This document shows positions 27,451 through 35,799 of a DNA stretch of 64,000 nucleotides, one piece after another. Origin of the DNA: Bradyrhizobium liaoningense (GTDB lineage: Bacteria > Pseudomonadota > Alphaproteobacteria > Rhizobiales > Xanthobacteraceae); contig NZ_JAFCJM010000015.1 of assembly GCF_018130955.1 (NCBI RefSeq), positions 62,001-126,000 of the forward strand. The letters run 5' to 3'. The notes below the pieces were generated by a model that was not told the origin of the DNA, did no database searches, and saw nothing but the letters and a program-made list of their open reading frames with translations. A program made the position numbers and the translations under genes. Positions within the stretch are counted from its first letter, which is position 1, and the number at the start of each line of letters is the position of its first letter.

Positions 27451-28734
27451 ATGAAATCGGTATTCTTTCAATCCGTGTTTCGATCTGTCTTGGCGCTAGC
27501 CGCGGTTGCCCTTCTTGCGGGGACAAGCGCCGGCAATGCGCAACAGGACAAGAACCGGACGCTCAAGAAATACGAATCCGGCACCAAGGAATTCTGGACC
27601 CATCCGCCGGATGACTGGTTCCTCGGCGACGAGACCGAGGCCCAGAAGGGCCTCGCGCCGCCGTCGGGCCCGCCGACCGGCGCGTCCGAGGCGGAACTCG
27701 CCGCCATGATTAAGAAGATCAAGCTGCCGCCCGGCTTCAAGATCGAGGTCTGGGCGCCCGGCGTGCTGGCCGCGCGGCAGATGGCCTGGGGTGACAAGGG
27801 CACGCTGTTCGTCGGCTCGTTCGGCCTCGGCAACGTCTATGCGATCAAGGACAATGGCGGCAAGCGTGAGGTCAAGACGGTCCTCAAGGGCCTGAACATG
27901 CCGACCGGTCTCGCCTTCAAGGACGGCGCGCTCTACGTCATCGCGGTCGACAAGCTGATCCGCTATGACGACGCCGAAGCCAAGCTCGACAATCTCGGCC
28001 AGGGCAAGGTCGTCTATGACGACATGCCGTCCTATGCCGCGCACGGCTGGAAGTACATCGCGGTGGACAAGGACGGCTGGTTCTACCTGCCGTTCGGACC
28101 GCCATTCAATATCGGTATTCCCCCGACCAGCGTCTCGCAAATCCGGCGCGTCGATCCCAAGACCGGCAACGCCGAAATCTATGCGCTTGGCGTCCGCAAC
28201 TCGGTCGGCGGCGACGTCGATCCGCGCACCGGCAAGCTCTGGTTCACGGAAAATGCCCGCGACTGGATCAGCGACGATCTGCCGAGCGACAAGCTCAACA
28301 TGATCAGCAAGATCGGCGAGCACTTTGGTTATCCGTATTGCCACCAGGGCAATCTGCCTGACGACAAGTTCGCCATGGGCCACAAGTGCTCGGAGTTCAC
28401 GCCGCCCGTGCTGAATCTCGGGGCCCATGTCGCTCCGCTCGGCATGAAGTTCTATACCGGCGACCAATTCCCAGCCGAGTACAAGAACAACATCCTGATC
28501 GCCGAGCACGGCTCCTGGAACCGGCACAAGTACCAGGGCGCGCGCATCATGCGCGTGATCGCCGGGCCCGACGGCAAGAACGCCAAGCAGGAAGTGTTCG
28601 CTTCCGGCTGGCTCGAGGGCGACCAGGCTTATCTCGGCCGTCCCAACGACATCATCCTCGCCAAGGATGGCTCCATCCTCGTCGCCGACGACTGGGCCGG
28701 CGCGATCTATCGCATCAGCTACAGCAAGAAGTAG
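27451..28734 (+). CDS. PQQ-type sugar/sorbosone dehydrogenase
   Basis: A 427-residue exported beta-propeller oxidoreductase. A signal peptide ends NAQQ at about residue 31. LPPGFKIEVWAPGV begins the propeller, with VGSFGLGNVYAI, ALGVRNSVGGDVDPRTGKLWFTENARD and GSWNRHKYQGARI as blade motifs of the soluble aldose/sorbosone dehydrogenase family. PQQ is the likely cofactor but its ligands are not proven here. GGGGAG lies upstream. A di-haem cytochrome gene follows and is the natural electron acceptor. Confidence 0.85.
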   Translation: MKSVFFQSVFRSVLALAAVALLAGTSAGNAQQDKNRTLKKYESGTKEFWTHPPDDWFLGDETEAQKGLAPPSGPPTGASEAELAAMIKKIKLPPGFKIEVWAPGVLAARQMAWGDKGTLFVGSFGLGNVYAIKDNGGKREVKTVLKGLNMPTGLAFKDGALYVIAVDKLIRYDDAEAKLDNLGQGKVVYDDMPSYAAHGWKYIAVDKDGWFYLPFGPPFNIGIPPTSVSQIRRVDPKTGNAEIYALGVRNSVGGDVDPRTGKLWFTENARDWISDDLPSDKLNMISKIGEHFGYPYCHQGNLPDDKFAMGHKCSEFTPPVLNLGAHVAPLGMKFYTGDQFPAEYKNNILIAEHGSWNRHKYQGARIMRVIAGPDGKNAKQEVFASGWLEGDQAYLGRPNDIILAKDGSILVADDWAGAIYRISYSKK

Positions 28735-28748
28735 CGCGTGACGAAAGG

Positions 28749-28786
28749 GGGGCTGCGGTGGCCCGAAAGGCGGCCGCAGCCTCTTT
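28749..28786 (+). terminator. Rho-independent terminator after the sugar dehydrogenase
   Basis: Stem GGCTGCGG (28751-28758) with CCGCAGCC (28774-28781), extended by outer G pairs, then TCTTTT. It starts 15 nt after the dehydrogenase stop. Confidence 0.75.
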
Positions 28787-28821
28787 TGCGTGATGCGACA
28801 GGCGGTAACGGGAACGCATGC

Positions 28822-28908
28822 GTCGTGCCCGGACTTGATCCGGGCATCCATCCCAATGAACAACCTCTACAAAACGCGATGGATTGCCGGGCTATCCCCG
28901 GCAATGAC
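28822..28908. repeat. Dispersed inverted repeat, family C
   Basis: Begins GTCGTGCCCGGACTT with an inner hairpin (GCCCGGActtgaTCCGGGC) and ends GCCGGGctatccCCGGCAATGAC. It lies just before the cytochrome gene, whose start codon is 18 nt beyond its end. Confidence 0.7.
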
Positions 28909-28925
28909 AGTCGGAGAGAACAGCA

Positions 28926-29507
28926 ATGCGCGTTGCCTGGGTCGCAATTTTGTCGGCAGGTCTTCTGTTCCCGCCGCTTGCGCACGCGGCCGATGCTGCT
29001 GCGGCGAAGGAAAAGGCCGTGGTCTGCTCCGGTTGTCATGGTGACAACGGGATCTCGCAGACCGAGAACATTCCGTCGCTTGCGGGACAGCCGGATCAGT
29101 TCATCCAGTGGCAGCTCGTGTTCTTTCGCGCCGGCTCGCGCAAGAACGAGCAGATGCAGCCTATCGCGGAAGAGATCACCAACGAGGACATCCGCAATCT
29201 CGGCGCCTACTTTTCGCAGATGACGCCGCCTAAGGGAGCGGAAGACGGGGATCCCGACCTCTCGAAAAAGGGCGCACAGGTCGCCGTCGGCCGCCGCTGC
29301 GCCTCATGCCATACGGATAGCTATGCCGGCACCAAGGCAGTCGCGCGGCTTGCGGGCCAGCGCGAGGAATATCTGGTGAAGGCGCTGCACGATTACAAAG
29401 CCGGCCAGCGCGTCGGCGGCGGCGTCGCTGCGATGGCTGATGTCGCCTATCACATGAGCGATGAGGAGATCACCGCCGTGGCGCATTATCTTGCGCATTT
29501 GAAGTAG
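28926..29507 (+). CDS. Di-haem c-type cytochrome (c4 family)
   Basis: A 193-residue periplasmic protein. A signal peptide ends about residue 21 (AHAAD). Two haem-binding motifs, CSGCH and CASCH, lie in two repeated domains, and each has its own downstream Met-containing loop (for example QMQPIAEEI and GVAAMADVAYHMS). This is the cytochrome c4 plan. It probably takes electrons from the sugar dehydrogenase upstream. GGAGAG lies before the ATG. Confidence 0.9.
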   Translation: MRVAWVAILSAGLLFPPLAHAADAAAAKEKAVVCSGCHGDNGISQTENIPSLAGQPDQFIQWQLVFFRAGSRKNEQMQPIAEEITNEDIRNLGAYFSQMTPPKGAEDGDPDLSKKGAQVAVGRRCASCHTDSYAGTKAVARLAGQREEYLVKALHDYKAGQRVGGGVAAMADVAYHMSDEEITAVAHYLAHLK

Positions 29508-29560
29508 CGGTAAATCTAGCAATAATCCCTTCGCCGGGACGACAGCGAGTGTGTGGCTTC

Positions 29561-30484
29561 CTAACCCGCTCGCTGCTTCTCATACGCCTTGAGATGCGTA
29601 TAGGCGATGCGCAGTTTTGGCACGGGTACCTTGGCGGCATCCGCACGCGCGATGAGGTCGCCGATGACGTGATCGGCCTCCACCGGCAGGCCGGCCTTGA
29701 TGTCGCGGAACATCGAGGCCGTCATCGGCGAGCCTTCGGCCGTGATCATGCCCTTGACGCGCTCGAAGAACGGCCCGCCCGGCGCATAGCCCGACGCGGT
29801 GGCCGTCGCGCTGGTCTCATCGAGCATGCCGAGCAAGAAGTCCTTGCCGCCGGGCACGGCGAGGATGTTGCCGACGGAGGTGCGCATCAGGCTGGTGGAC
29901 GCCGCGAGCGACGACAAAAACACCCACTTCTCCCACATGTCCTGCAGGATGTTCTGGCTGGCGCCGGCGCCCGCGATGCCGCTCTTGAAGGTCTCGTCGA
30001 TCGCCTTCACGCGGTCCGACAGTTTGCCGTCGCGCTCGCCGTAATTGATCGACTGCATCGGCTGGAGCTGCACCACCTCGCGCCGCTCGTTCAGCGTCGC
30101 GGCGATGGCGCAAAGCCCGCCCAGCACGCGGTCGGCGCCGAATGTCTGGTCGAGCACGTCGAGATGCCGCATGCCGTTGAGCAGCGGGATGATCGCGGTC
30201 GAGGGGCCGACGGCCGGCGCGAACGACTTGATGGCGTCGTCGAGATCGAACGCCTTGCAGCTCAGCAGCACGACGTCGAATTTTTCGTTGAGCTTGTCGG
30301 CCTGCACCGCCGGCGGGTTCTTCAGGGTCGCGTCGCCGTTCGGACTCTTGATGACGAGGCCCGCGCTCGCAAGCTCCTGGGCTCGCCGCGGCCGCACCAG
30401 GAAGGTGACGTCCCGGCCGGCCTGTAACAGCCTGCCGCCAAAATAGCCGCCAATGGCGCCGGCACCGACCACGAGGATACGCAT
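29561..30484 (-). CDS. panE: 2-dehydropantoate 2-reductase
   Basis: A 307-residue ketopantoate reductase that makes pantoate with NADPH for coenzyme A synthesis. The cofactor loop is VVGAGAIGGYFGGRL. VVLLSCKAFDLDDAI carries the catalytic Lys, IIPLLNGM is the family turn, and WEKWVFLSSLAA matches the second conserved Lys helix. Length is typical. Several paralogues often occur, so the physiological substrate is not certain. Confidence 0.9.
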   Translation of the reverse strand: MRILVVGAGAIGGYFGGRLLQAGRDVTFLVRPRRAQELASAGLVIKSPNGDATLKNPPAVQADKLNEKFDVVLLSCKAFDLDDAIKSFAPAVGPSTAIIPLLNGMRHLDVLDQTFGADRVLGGLCAIAATLNERREVVQLQPMQSINYGERDGKLSDRVKAIDETFKSGIAGAGASQNILQDMWEKWVFLSSLAASTSLMRTSVGNILAVPGGKDFLLGMLDETSATATASGYAPGGPFFERVKGMITAEGSPMTASMFRDIKAGLPVEADHVIGDLIARADAAKVPVPKLRIAYTHLKAYEKQRAG

Positions 30485-30519
30485 GGGATGGTCCCTTTTG
30501 TTGCTCTTGTTTGTTCTTC

Positions 30520-30638
30520 GTCGTCCTGGCGAAGTCCAGGACCCATTACCCCAATTGCTGGTTGTCGGACAAGTTTGATCCCAGCTTATCGCACCAATGA
30601 CCTCTGTGATTATGGGGCCTGGCTTTCGCCAGCACGAC
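30520..30638. repeat. Dispersed inverted repeat, family C (degenerate)
   Basis: Starts GTCGTCCTGGCGAAGTCCAGG and ends GGCCTGGCTTTCGCCAGCACGAC, inverted relatives of each other; the middle is unpaired. It occupies most of the gap between the panE start and the DsbA-fold gene stop. Confidence 0.6.
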
Positions 30639-30674
30639 TTCGGAAGGGTGCTCTTCTTGTCGGTGACGAGGGAA

Positions 30675-31283
30675 TCAATTTCCCATCACCATCTCCTCGA
30701 CCTCGCGCAACTGCTCCTTGCCAAAAAACATCTCACTTCCGACGAAGAAGGTCGGCGAGCCAAACGCGCCACGGGCGACGGCGTCTTCGGTGTTCCTGAT
30801 CAAGGTAGCCTTGACCTCGGGCTCCTGCGCGCGGGCAAACAGCTTTTGGGCATCGAGGCCCGAGGAGGCGAGCGCCGTCATCGCGACTTCCGGGTCGTCC
30901 ATCTTCTTCGGCTCGCGCCACATATGGTGGAAGGCAGCCTCGACATATTTTTCGAACACGCCTTCGCGCTGCGCGGCGATCGCCGCGCGCATCAGGTTCA
31001 GCGTGTTGACGGGAAAGAAGGGATTCCACACATAGGGCTGGACGTGGAAGCGTTTGAGAAAGCGCTCGGTCTCGACGGCGTGGAATTCGCGCTTGTTCTT
31101 GATGCCCGCGAGTGTCTCGGCCGGCGACTTGTTGTTGGTCGCCTTGAAGATGCCGCCGAGCAGGATCGGCACGTAGTCGAACTTCATGCCGGTCCGCGTC
31201 TCGATGGCCGGGATCGCCTCGTGGCTGAGATAGGCATTGGGGCTGCCGAAATCGAACAGGAATTGTGGGGCCGCGCACGTCAA
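30675..31283 (-). CDS. 2-hydroxychromene-2-carboxylate isomerase (DsbA-fold)
   Basis: A 202-residue kappa-class GST-like protein. FLFDFGSPNAYLSH contains the catalytic Ser, and GAFGSPTFFVGSEMFFG is the cis-Pro region. The reaction, glutathione-dependent cis-trans isomerisation, belongs to naphthalene breakdown, but most genomic copies are of unknown substrate. The TTG at 31283 fits best: AGGGAGGTGA places GGAGG 5 nt upstream. A GTG two codons earlier would overlap that ribosome site. Confidence 0.87.
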   Translation of the reverse strand: MTCAAPQFLFDFGSPNAYLSHEAIPAIETRTGMKFDYVPILLGGIFKATNNKSPAETLAGIKNKREFHAVETERFLKRFHVQPYVWNPFFPVNTLNLMRAAIAAQREGVFEKYVEAAFHHMWREPKKMDDPEVAMTALASSGLDAQKLFARAQEPEVKATLIRNTEDAVARGAFGSPTFFVGSEMFFGKEQLREVEEMVMGN

Positions 31284-31383
31284 TGTCACCTCCCTGAAAT
31301 CATCTTCATCACATTGTCGCGCAGGGCCGAGCGGAGGTCCACCGTTTAATGATGGTCGTAATACCTAGTATGGCGACGCCTGA

Positions 31384-32730
31384 TCAGATCAGGCGCCGGA
31401 TCGCGCGTTTCCGCCACACCAGCAGGTAATAGCCCATCTGCAGAAGGAGCATGGCGGAGAACGTGATCGGATAGGCCGCCCAGATGCCTGCGATGCCGAT
31501 GCTGCGGCTGAGCAGGATCGCCGAGGGCACTTCGATCGCCGAGATCGCGAAGGCCGAGATCAGCAGCGGGAGCCAGACCGTGCCGCCGGCGCGCATCGCA
31601 CCGGAAAACACCGTCGCCATGCCGAACAGGACCATGCTCCACAACACGATGTGCAGCAGGTCCTGTGCGAGGACGAGGACGGCCGGATCGGTGATGAAGG
31701 CGCCGATCACGGAACGGGAGAACAAATATCCGAGCACGACCAGCCCGCCGGTCAGGAGCACATTCATCTCCAGACCGGTGCGCACGATCGCGCCGATCTG
31801 TGTCGCCTCATTGCGGCCGATCGCCTGTGCGCCAAGGATAGACACCGAAATCGCGATCGACAAAGCCGGAAACTGCACGCAGGAGATCACCTGGTTGACG
31901 GCGCCATAGGCGGCGGTCGCCTCGGAGCCGAAGCCGTTGACGAGGCCGAGCAGTACCAGCTCGGCCACCGACATCACGACCATGCCGATCGCGGTCGGCA
32001 CGCCCAGTCGCAGGATCGTCGGCAGCAGCGCCAGATCGGGCCGCATCGCGCTCAGCAGGGAGACGGTCGGCGCCAGGATGTGGTTGCGGCGGCGAAGATG
32101 CAGCGCGAGCCACACCAGCGTGAGGAAGCTTGAGACGACGGATCCCCAGGCGGCGCTGACCAGCCCGAGCCGCGGCAGTCCGAGCCAGCCCAGAATTAGG
32201 GCCGGTGTCGTCACGAGGCCGATGGCGGCGGAGATCGCCAGCGCCACGAGCGGTGTCACCGGGTCGCCGGCGCCGCGCAGCATCGCGGTCATCAGCATGA
32301 AGGTGAAGATGAGCGGCATCGCCATCATCATGATACGGGAATAGGAAGTGGCCGCCGCGACGATCCCGGCGGGCGTTCCCAGCGCGATCACGAGCTCTCG
32401 CGCAAAGACGCCGCCGACGATCGCGATCACCGTGGCGAGCAGCAGCCCGATGGACAGCGTCGTTCCCGCGACGGCGCGCACCTGGTCGATCCGTCCGGCG
32501 CCAAAAGCCTGGCCGATCAGCACGGTCGCGCCCATGCTCAATCCCATGATGAAGGCGAGGAAGAAGAACATCACGGGGAAGAACACCGAGACGGCGGCGA
32601 GCGCGTCGACCCCGATCATCTGGCCGAGATAGACGTTGTTGATGGTGCCGAACAACGTTTGCAGAATGTTGCTCAGCATCATCGGTGCAAGGAAGGTAGC
32701 AAAAGTCTTTCGAAGCGATGGGGTCGGCAT
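31384..32730 (-). CDS. MATE-family efflux transporter
   Basis: A 448-residue multidrug and toxin extrusion antiporter with twelve predicted helices in two halves. GTINNVYLGQMIG and GAVNQVISCVQFPA are the equivalent positions in the two repeats. It expels organic cations or metabolites in exchange for H+ or Na+. AAGGA 7 nt before the ATG at 32730 supports that start over one eight codons earlier. Confidence 0.92.
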   Translation of the reverse strand: MPTPSLRKTFATFLAPMMLSNILQTLFGTINNVYLGQMIGVDALAAVSVFFPVMFFFLAFIMGLSMGATVLIGQAFGAGRIDQVRAVAGTTLSIGLLLATVIAIVGGVFARELVIALGTPAGIVAAATSYSRIMMMAMPLIFTFMLMTAMLRGAGDPVTPLVALAISAAIGLVTTPALILGWLGLPRLGLVSAAWGSVVSSFLTLVWLALHLRRRNHILAPTVSLLSAMRPDLALLPTILRLGVPTAIGMVVMSVAELVLLGLVNGFGSEATAAYGAVNQVISCVQFPALSIAISVSILGAQAIGRNEATQIGAIVRTGLEMNVLLTGGLVVLGYLFSRSVIGAFITDPAVLVLAQDLLHIVLWSMVLFGMATVFSGAMRAGGTVWLPLLISAFAISAIEVPSAILLSRSIGIAGIWAAYPITFSAMLLLQMGYYLLVWRKRAIRRLI

Positions 32731-32820
32731 GGCTGGTCCTTGTCGTTGGGGCATGCGAGGCCGTTGCCGCGCGGAACGCGCGCGGCTTGAGCCGTCGATC
32801 GTTGAGAGGGTCGTTCTCGC

Positions 32821-33414
32821 CTAGGCGCGGTCGCTGGTGGCGAGCTTGACGACGTGGTCGCGGATGTCGGTTGGCCAGTCCGCGATCAGTCCGACGAAGC
32901 GTCGCCGGTCATCCGCGAACAGAGCGCGCGAGGCTTCCTCGAAATTTGCGAGATTGCCCGCCATGGTCGACATGAAGTGGTAGGCCGCATCGCGCGCCTG
33001 CCGCTCGCGGTCCTTGTCGCCGCTTAAACGTCGCGCGTCGTCGACGAGCTTGCGCAGCGCCACCGACGCGCCGCCGGGCTGGGCGTTGAGCCACTCCCAG
33101 TGCCGCGGCAGCAGCGTCACCTCGCGCGCGACAACGCCGAGCTTTGGCCGGCCGCGTCCGCGCGGTTCGGTTGGCGGCTTGGTTGCTTCGGCGGAGGGTG
33201 GCGGCGCCAGCTTCGCCAGCCGCGCCGTCACCTCGCGCTCGTCGCCGCGCAGGTCGAAATCAATCGGGCGACCCGTCGCATCCGTGAAGATGATGATCGG
33301 ATCGCCGCCACGGGCCTGCGTCCGCTTTACGGCGAGTGCGACCTCGGTCATCGGTCCGGACGCCAGGCGCCGCTGGCCGGCGAAGGCGGTGAAAGTGTCG
33401 GTCATTGGAATCAT
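32821..33414 (-). CDS. DUF2239-family protein
   Basis: A 197-residue protein matching DUF2239: an N-terminal FTAFAGQRRLASGP and FTDATGRPIDFDLRG, a proline-rich linker with RGRGRPKLGVVAREVTLLPRHWEW, and a helical C-terminus ending in WPTDIRDHV. The RGRGRPKLG stretch is AT-hook-like and basic, so DNA binding is possible. Function is unknown. ATG codons at 33414 and 33405 are candidates, neither with a clear ribosome site. A strong inverted repeat lies 30-65 nt upstream. Confidence 0.8.
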   Translation of the reverse strand: MIPMTDTFTAFAGQRRLASGPMTEVALAVKRTQARGGDPIIIFTDATGRPIDFDLRGDEREVTARLAKLAPPPSAEATKPPTEPRGRGRPKLGVVAREVTLLPRHWEWLNAQPGGASVALRKLVDDARRLSGDKDRERQARDAAYHFMSTMAGNLANFEEASRALFADDRRRFVGLIADWPTDIRDHVVKLATSDRA

Positions 33415-33442
33415 TGCCAATTTGATCAGCGTGGCGATTTTA

Positions 33443-33479
33443 TACCCGGATGAAATACATCCGTCAATATGCCCGGGTA
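33443..33479. promoter_or_regulatory. Nested inverted repeats between DUF2239 and GST genes
   Basis: Outer arms TACCCGG (33443-33449) and CCGGGTA (33473-33479), both bordered by T/A runs (TTTTA and AAAA). Inside, CGGATG (33447-33452) pairs with CATCCG (33458-33463) around AAATA. The AT-rich flanks and symmetry suggest a repressor operator over divergent promoters. Confidence 0.6.
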
Positions 33480-33565
33480 AAATTCAAGCGACCGGCGGCT
33501 CGACATTCCGCCGCCGGGCTGGCACGAACGCGAGCCAATCGACCACGCGATCGGGGATCAAAGCG

Positions 33566-34231
33566 ATGCTGACCGTTCACCACCTCAACAACTCGCGCTC
33601 GCAGCGCGTGCTGTGGCTGCTCGAAGAGCTGGGTGTGCCCTACGAGATCGTGCGCTATCAGCGCCAGCCGGACATGCGCGCGCCAAAAGAGCTGCGCGCC
33701 ATCCATCCGCTCGGCAAGTCGCCCGTCATCACCGACAACGGCAACACCGTCGCCGAATCTGGCGCGATCATCGACTACATCGTCAGCACCTACGGCCAGG
33801 GTCGCCTCGTCCCGCCGGCGAACACGCCGGAGCGGCTGCGCTACACCTATTGGCTGCACTATGCGGAAGGCTCCGCGATGCAGCCGCTGCTCTTGAAGCT
33901 GCTGTTCACGCTGATGCCGAAGCGCGCACCGGCGCTGTTGCGTCCGCTCGTGCGCAAGGTCTCGAACACGGCGCTGACCACGCTGGTCAATCCGCAGCTC
34001 AAGCAGCACATGGATTATTGGGAAGGCGAGCTCGGCAAGAGCGAATGGTTCGCCGGCAACGAATTCACCGCGGCCGACATCCAGATGAGCTTTCCGCTGG
34101 AAGCCGCCCAGTCCCGTGGCGGGCTGGAGCAGGGCCATCCCAAGGCAATGGCGTTCCTCGAGCGCATCCACGCGCGTCCCGCCTATCAACGCGCGCTACA
34201 GAAGGGCGGGCCGTACGAGCTGGCGCGCTAA
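33566..34231 (+). CDS. Glutathione S-transferase
   Basis: A 221-residue cytosolic-type GST. The N-terminal thioredoxin-like half has HHLNNSRSQRVLWLLEELG, LGKSPVI with the cis-Pro, and AESGAI that binds the glutathione gamma-glutamyl group. The C-terminal helical half includes FTAADIQMSF, a standard N-capping box. Ser in NNSRS is the likely catalytic residue. It diverges from DUF2239 across the inverted repeat. Confidence 0.92.
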   Translation: MLTVHHLNNSRSQRVLWLLEELGVPYEIVRYQRQPDMRAPKELRAIHPLGKSPVITDNGNTVAESGAIIDYIVSTYGQGRLVPPANTPERLRYTYWLHYAEGSAMQPLLLKLLFTLMPKRAPALLRPLVRKVSNTALTTLVNPQLKQHMDYWEGELGKSEWFAGNEFTAADIQMSFPLEAAQSRGGLEQGHPKAMAFLERIHARPAYQRALQKGGPYELAR

Positions 34232-34243
34232 TCGCTTTCTGTC

Positions 34244-34323
34244 GTCATTCCGGGGCGATGCGTAGCATCGGACCCGGAATCTCGAGATCCCGGGTCTGGT
34301 CCTTCGGACCATCCCGGAATGAC
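34244..34323. repeat. Dispersed inverted repeat, family C
   Basis: An 80-bp element beginning GTCATTCCGGGGCGATG and ending CATCCCGGAATGAC, with an inner GGTCCTTCGGACC hairpin. It separates the convergent GST and serine hydrolase genes. Confidence 0.78.
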
Positions 34324-34327
34324 GATC

Positions 34328-35722
34328 TTAGTTGGTCGCCGCGATCACCTCCCGGATAAGCCGGGCCACGCCGCGGATGTCTCCGGTCGGATCGACGGAA
34401 TCGCCGAGGCGCACGACGACCATGCGCTGCGAGGGGATGATGAAGATGCGCTGGCCGAGATCGCCGGAGGCGAAGAAGGCATCGCGCGGAATGCCCGCCT
34501 GCACGCGGCCTTTTGCGTGCGGGTGCTCGCTGCGATTGGTCCAGAAGCCGGCCGCATAATCCGTGTCGAGCGTCGCCGCCGCGCAAAAATCCACCCAGTC
34601 CTCGTGCAAAATGCGCTTTCCGCCGACCACGCCGTCATTGAGATAGAGCAGGCCGAAGCGCGCCCAGTCGCGCGCGCTCGCGAGCATATAGGTCGTGCCT
34701 TGAATGGTGCCGGCGCCGTCGAGCTCCAGCGTGACATGACGCATTCCGAGCGGGTTGAACAATTCGCGCCAGGCGAAAGCGAGGCTTCGCTCGGGCCCAC
34801 CGGTGCCGTCGCGGACGATGCGCGCCAAAATCTGCGTGCTGCCGCTCGAATAATGCCAGCGTTTGCCGACCGGCGCGATCAGGCTGGCCTGCACCGCGAA
34901 GCCTGCCATGTCGTCGGGCAGGTACATCATCCGGCTCGACGGATCGAAGCCGCTATTGGTCTCGTCGAGGTCAAGTCCCGCCGTCATCCGCATGAGATGC
35001 CCGACCTCGATCTCGCGACGCGGATCGGATGGGTTGCGCCATTCGGGCACGGGCGCAGGCACTGAAGGGCTCAGAATATCCTGCTGCGTCATGATTCCGA
35101 GCAGCGCGTTGATGACGGATTTGGTCATGGAGAAGCCGAGCAGCGGCGTGTCGACGCCGATGCCTGGTGCATAGCGTTCGGCGATCACACGGCCGTCGCG
35201 CACCACGACGATCGCCTTGGTGCGCCGGAACGGCGGGCTGGCCGGTTCCTCGAAAGCATGATCGAGCGCCGCCTTCAGTGCGGGCTCGGCGGGCGCGACG
35301 ACGGCATCGCCTGCGATCTCGGGCAGCAGCGGCGGCGCCTTCGGCGTCTTCGCCGCCACGAGGTCGATCTTCGGCAGATAGGGCGTTCTCGTGCCATGGT
35401 GCAGCACGCAACCAAAGCCGTCGCGAAAGATCGCGTGGCTGCGGAAGCGGCCGAGCACGGTGACGTCGGCGGTCTTCGCCGCGCGATCGAGATCGAGCCG
35501 CATCAGCGGGCTCAGCCGGCTTATGCCTTCGCGCTCGGTCGTCTCCCCGAACACGATCTGCGGGTCGAGGCCGGAAACGAACGTCTTGCTGCAAACGTTG
35601 TGCGCGACGAAGCCGGTTGCCACGCGAAGTGCGTCGTCCGGGCGATAGACGACGCCGAGCGCGCCGCCGGCAAGCAGCGCCAGCACGATGAGCGCGGCCG
35701 AGATTCGCAGGAAAAGTCTCAT
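34328..35722 (-). CDS. Serine hydrolase of the beta-lactamase/PBP class C family
   Basis: A 464-residue exported or membrane-anchored protein. A hydrophobic helix at residues 8-26 is followed by an extra 130-residue region, then a class C-like fold with FSMTKS (nucleophile Ser and Lys), HLMRMTAGLDLDE, and WHYSSGSTQI in place of the YxN motif. Members include esterases and peptidases such as EstB and 6-aminohexanoate hydrolase, so beta-lactam hydrolysis should not be assumed. The long frame upstream of 35722 is not part of the protein. Confidence 0.85.
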   Translation of the reverse strand: MRLFLRISAALIVLALLAGGALGVVYRPDDALRVATGFVAHNVCSKTFVSGLDPQIVFGETTEREGISRLSPLMRLDLDRAAKTADVTVLGRFRSHAIFRDGFGCVLHHGTRTPYLPKIDLVAAKTPKAPPLLPEIAGDAVVAPAEPALKAALDHAFEEPASPPFRRTKAIVVVRDGRVIAERYAPGIGVDTPLLGFSMTKSVINALLGIMTQQDILSPSVPAPVPEWRNPSDPRREIEVGHLMRMTAGLDLDETNSGFDPSSRMMYLPDDMAGFAVQASLIAPVGKRWHYSSGSTQILARIVRDGTGGPERSLAFAWRELFNPLGMRHVTLELDGAGTIQGTTYMLASARDWARFGLLYLNDGVVGGKRILHEDWVDFCAAATLDTDYAAGFWTNRSEHPHAKGRVQAGIPRDAFFASGDLGQRIFIIPSQRMVVVRLGDSVDPTGDIRGVARLIREVIAATN

Positions 35723-35799
35723 GGAGGCTCGTTTTGACGCCGGAGCCTGCGTCGATATCACGACGAAGCTGCGCTCAAAAGTCCGGTACTGGCAGGCTC

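Noticed and set aside
27496..28863. 455-codon frame antisense to the sugar dehydrogenase
   Set aside because: No domain, no sensible start, and it crosses the dehydrogenase terminator.
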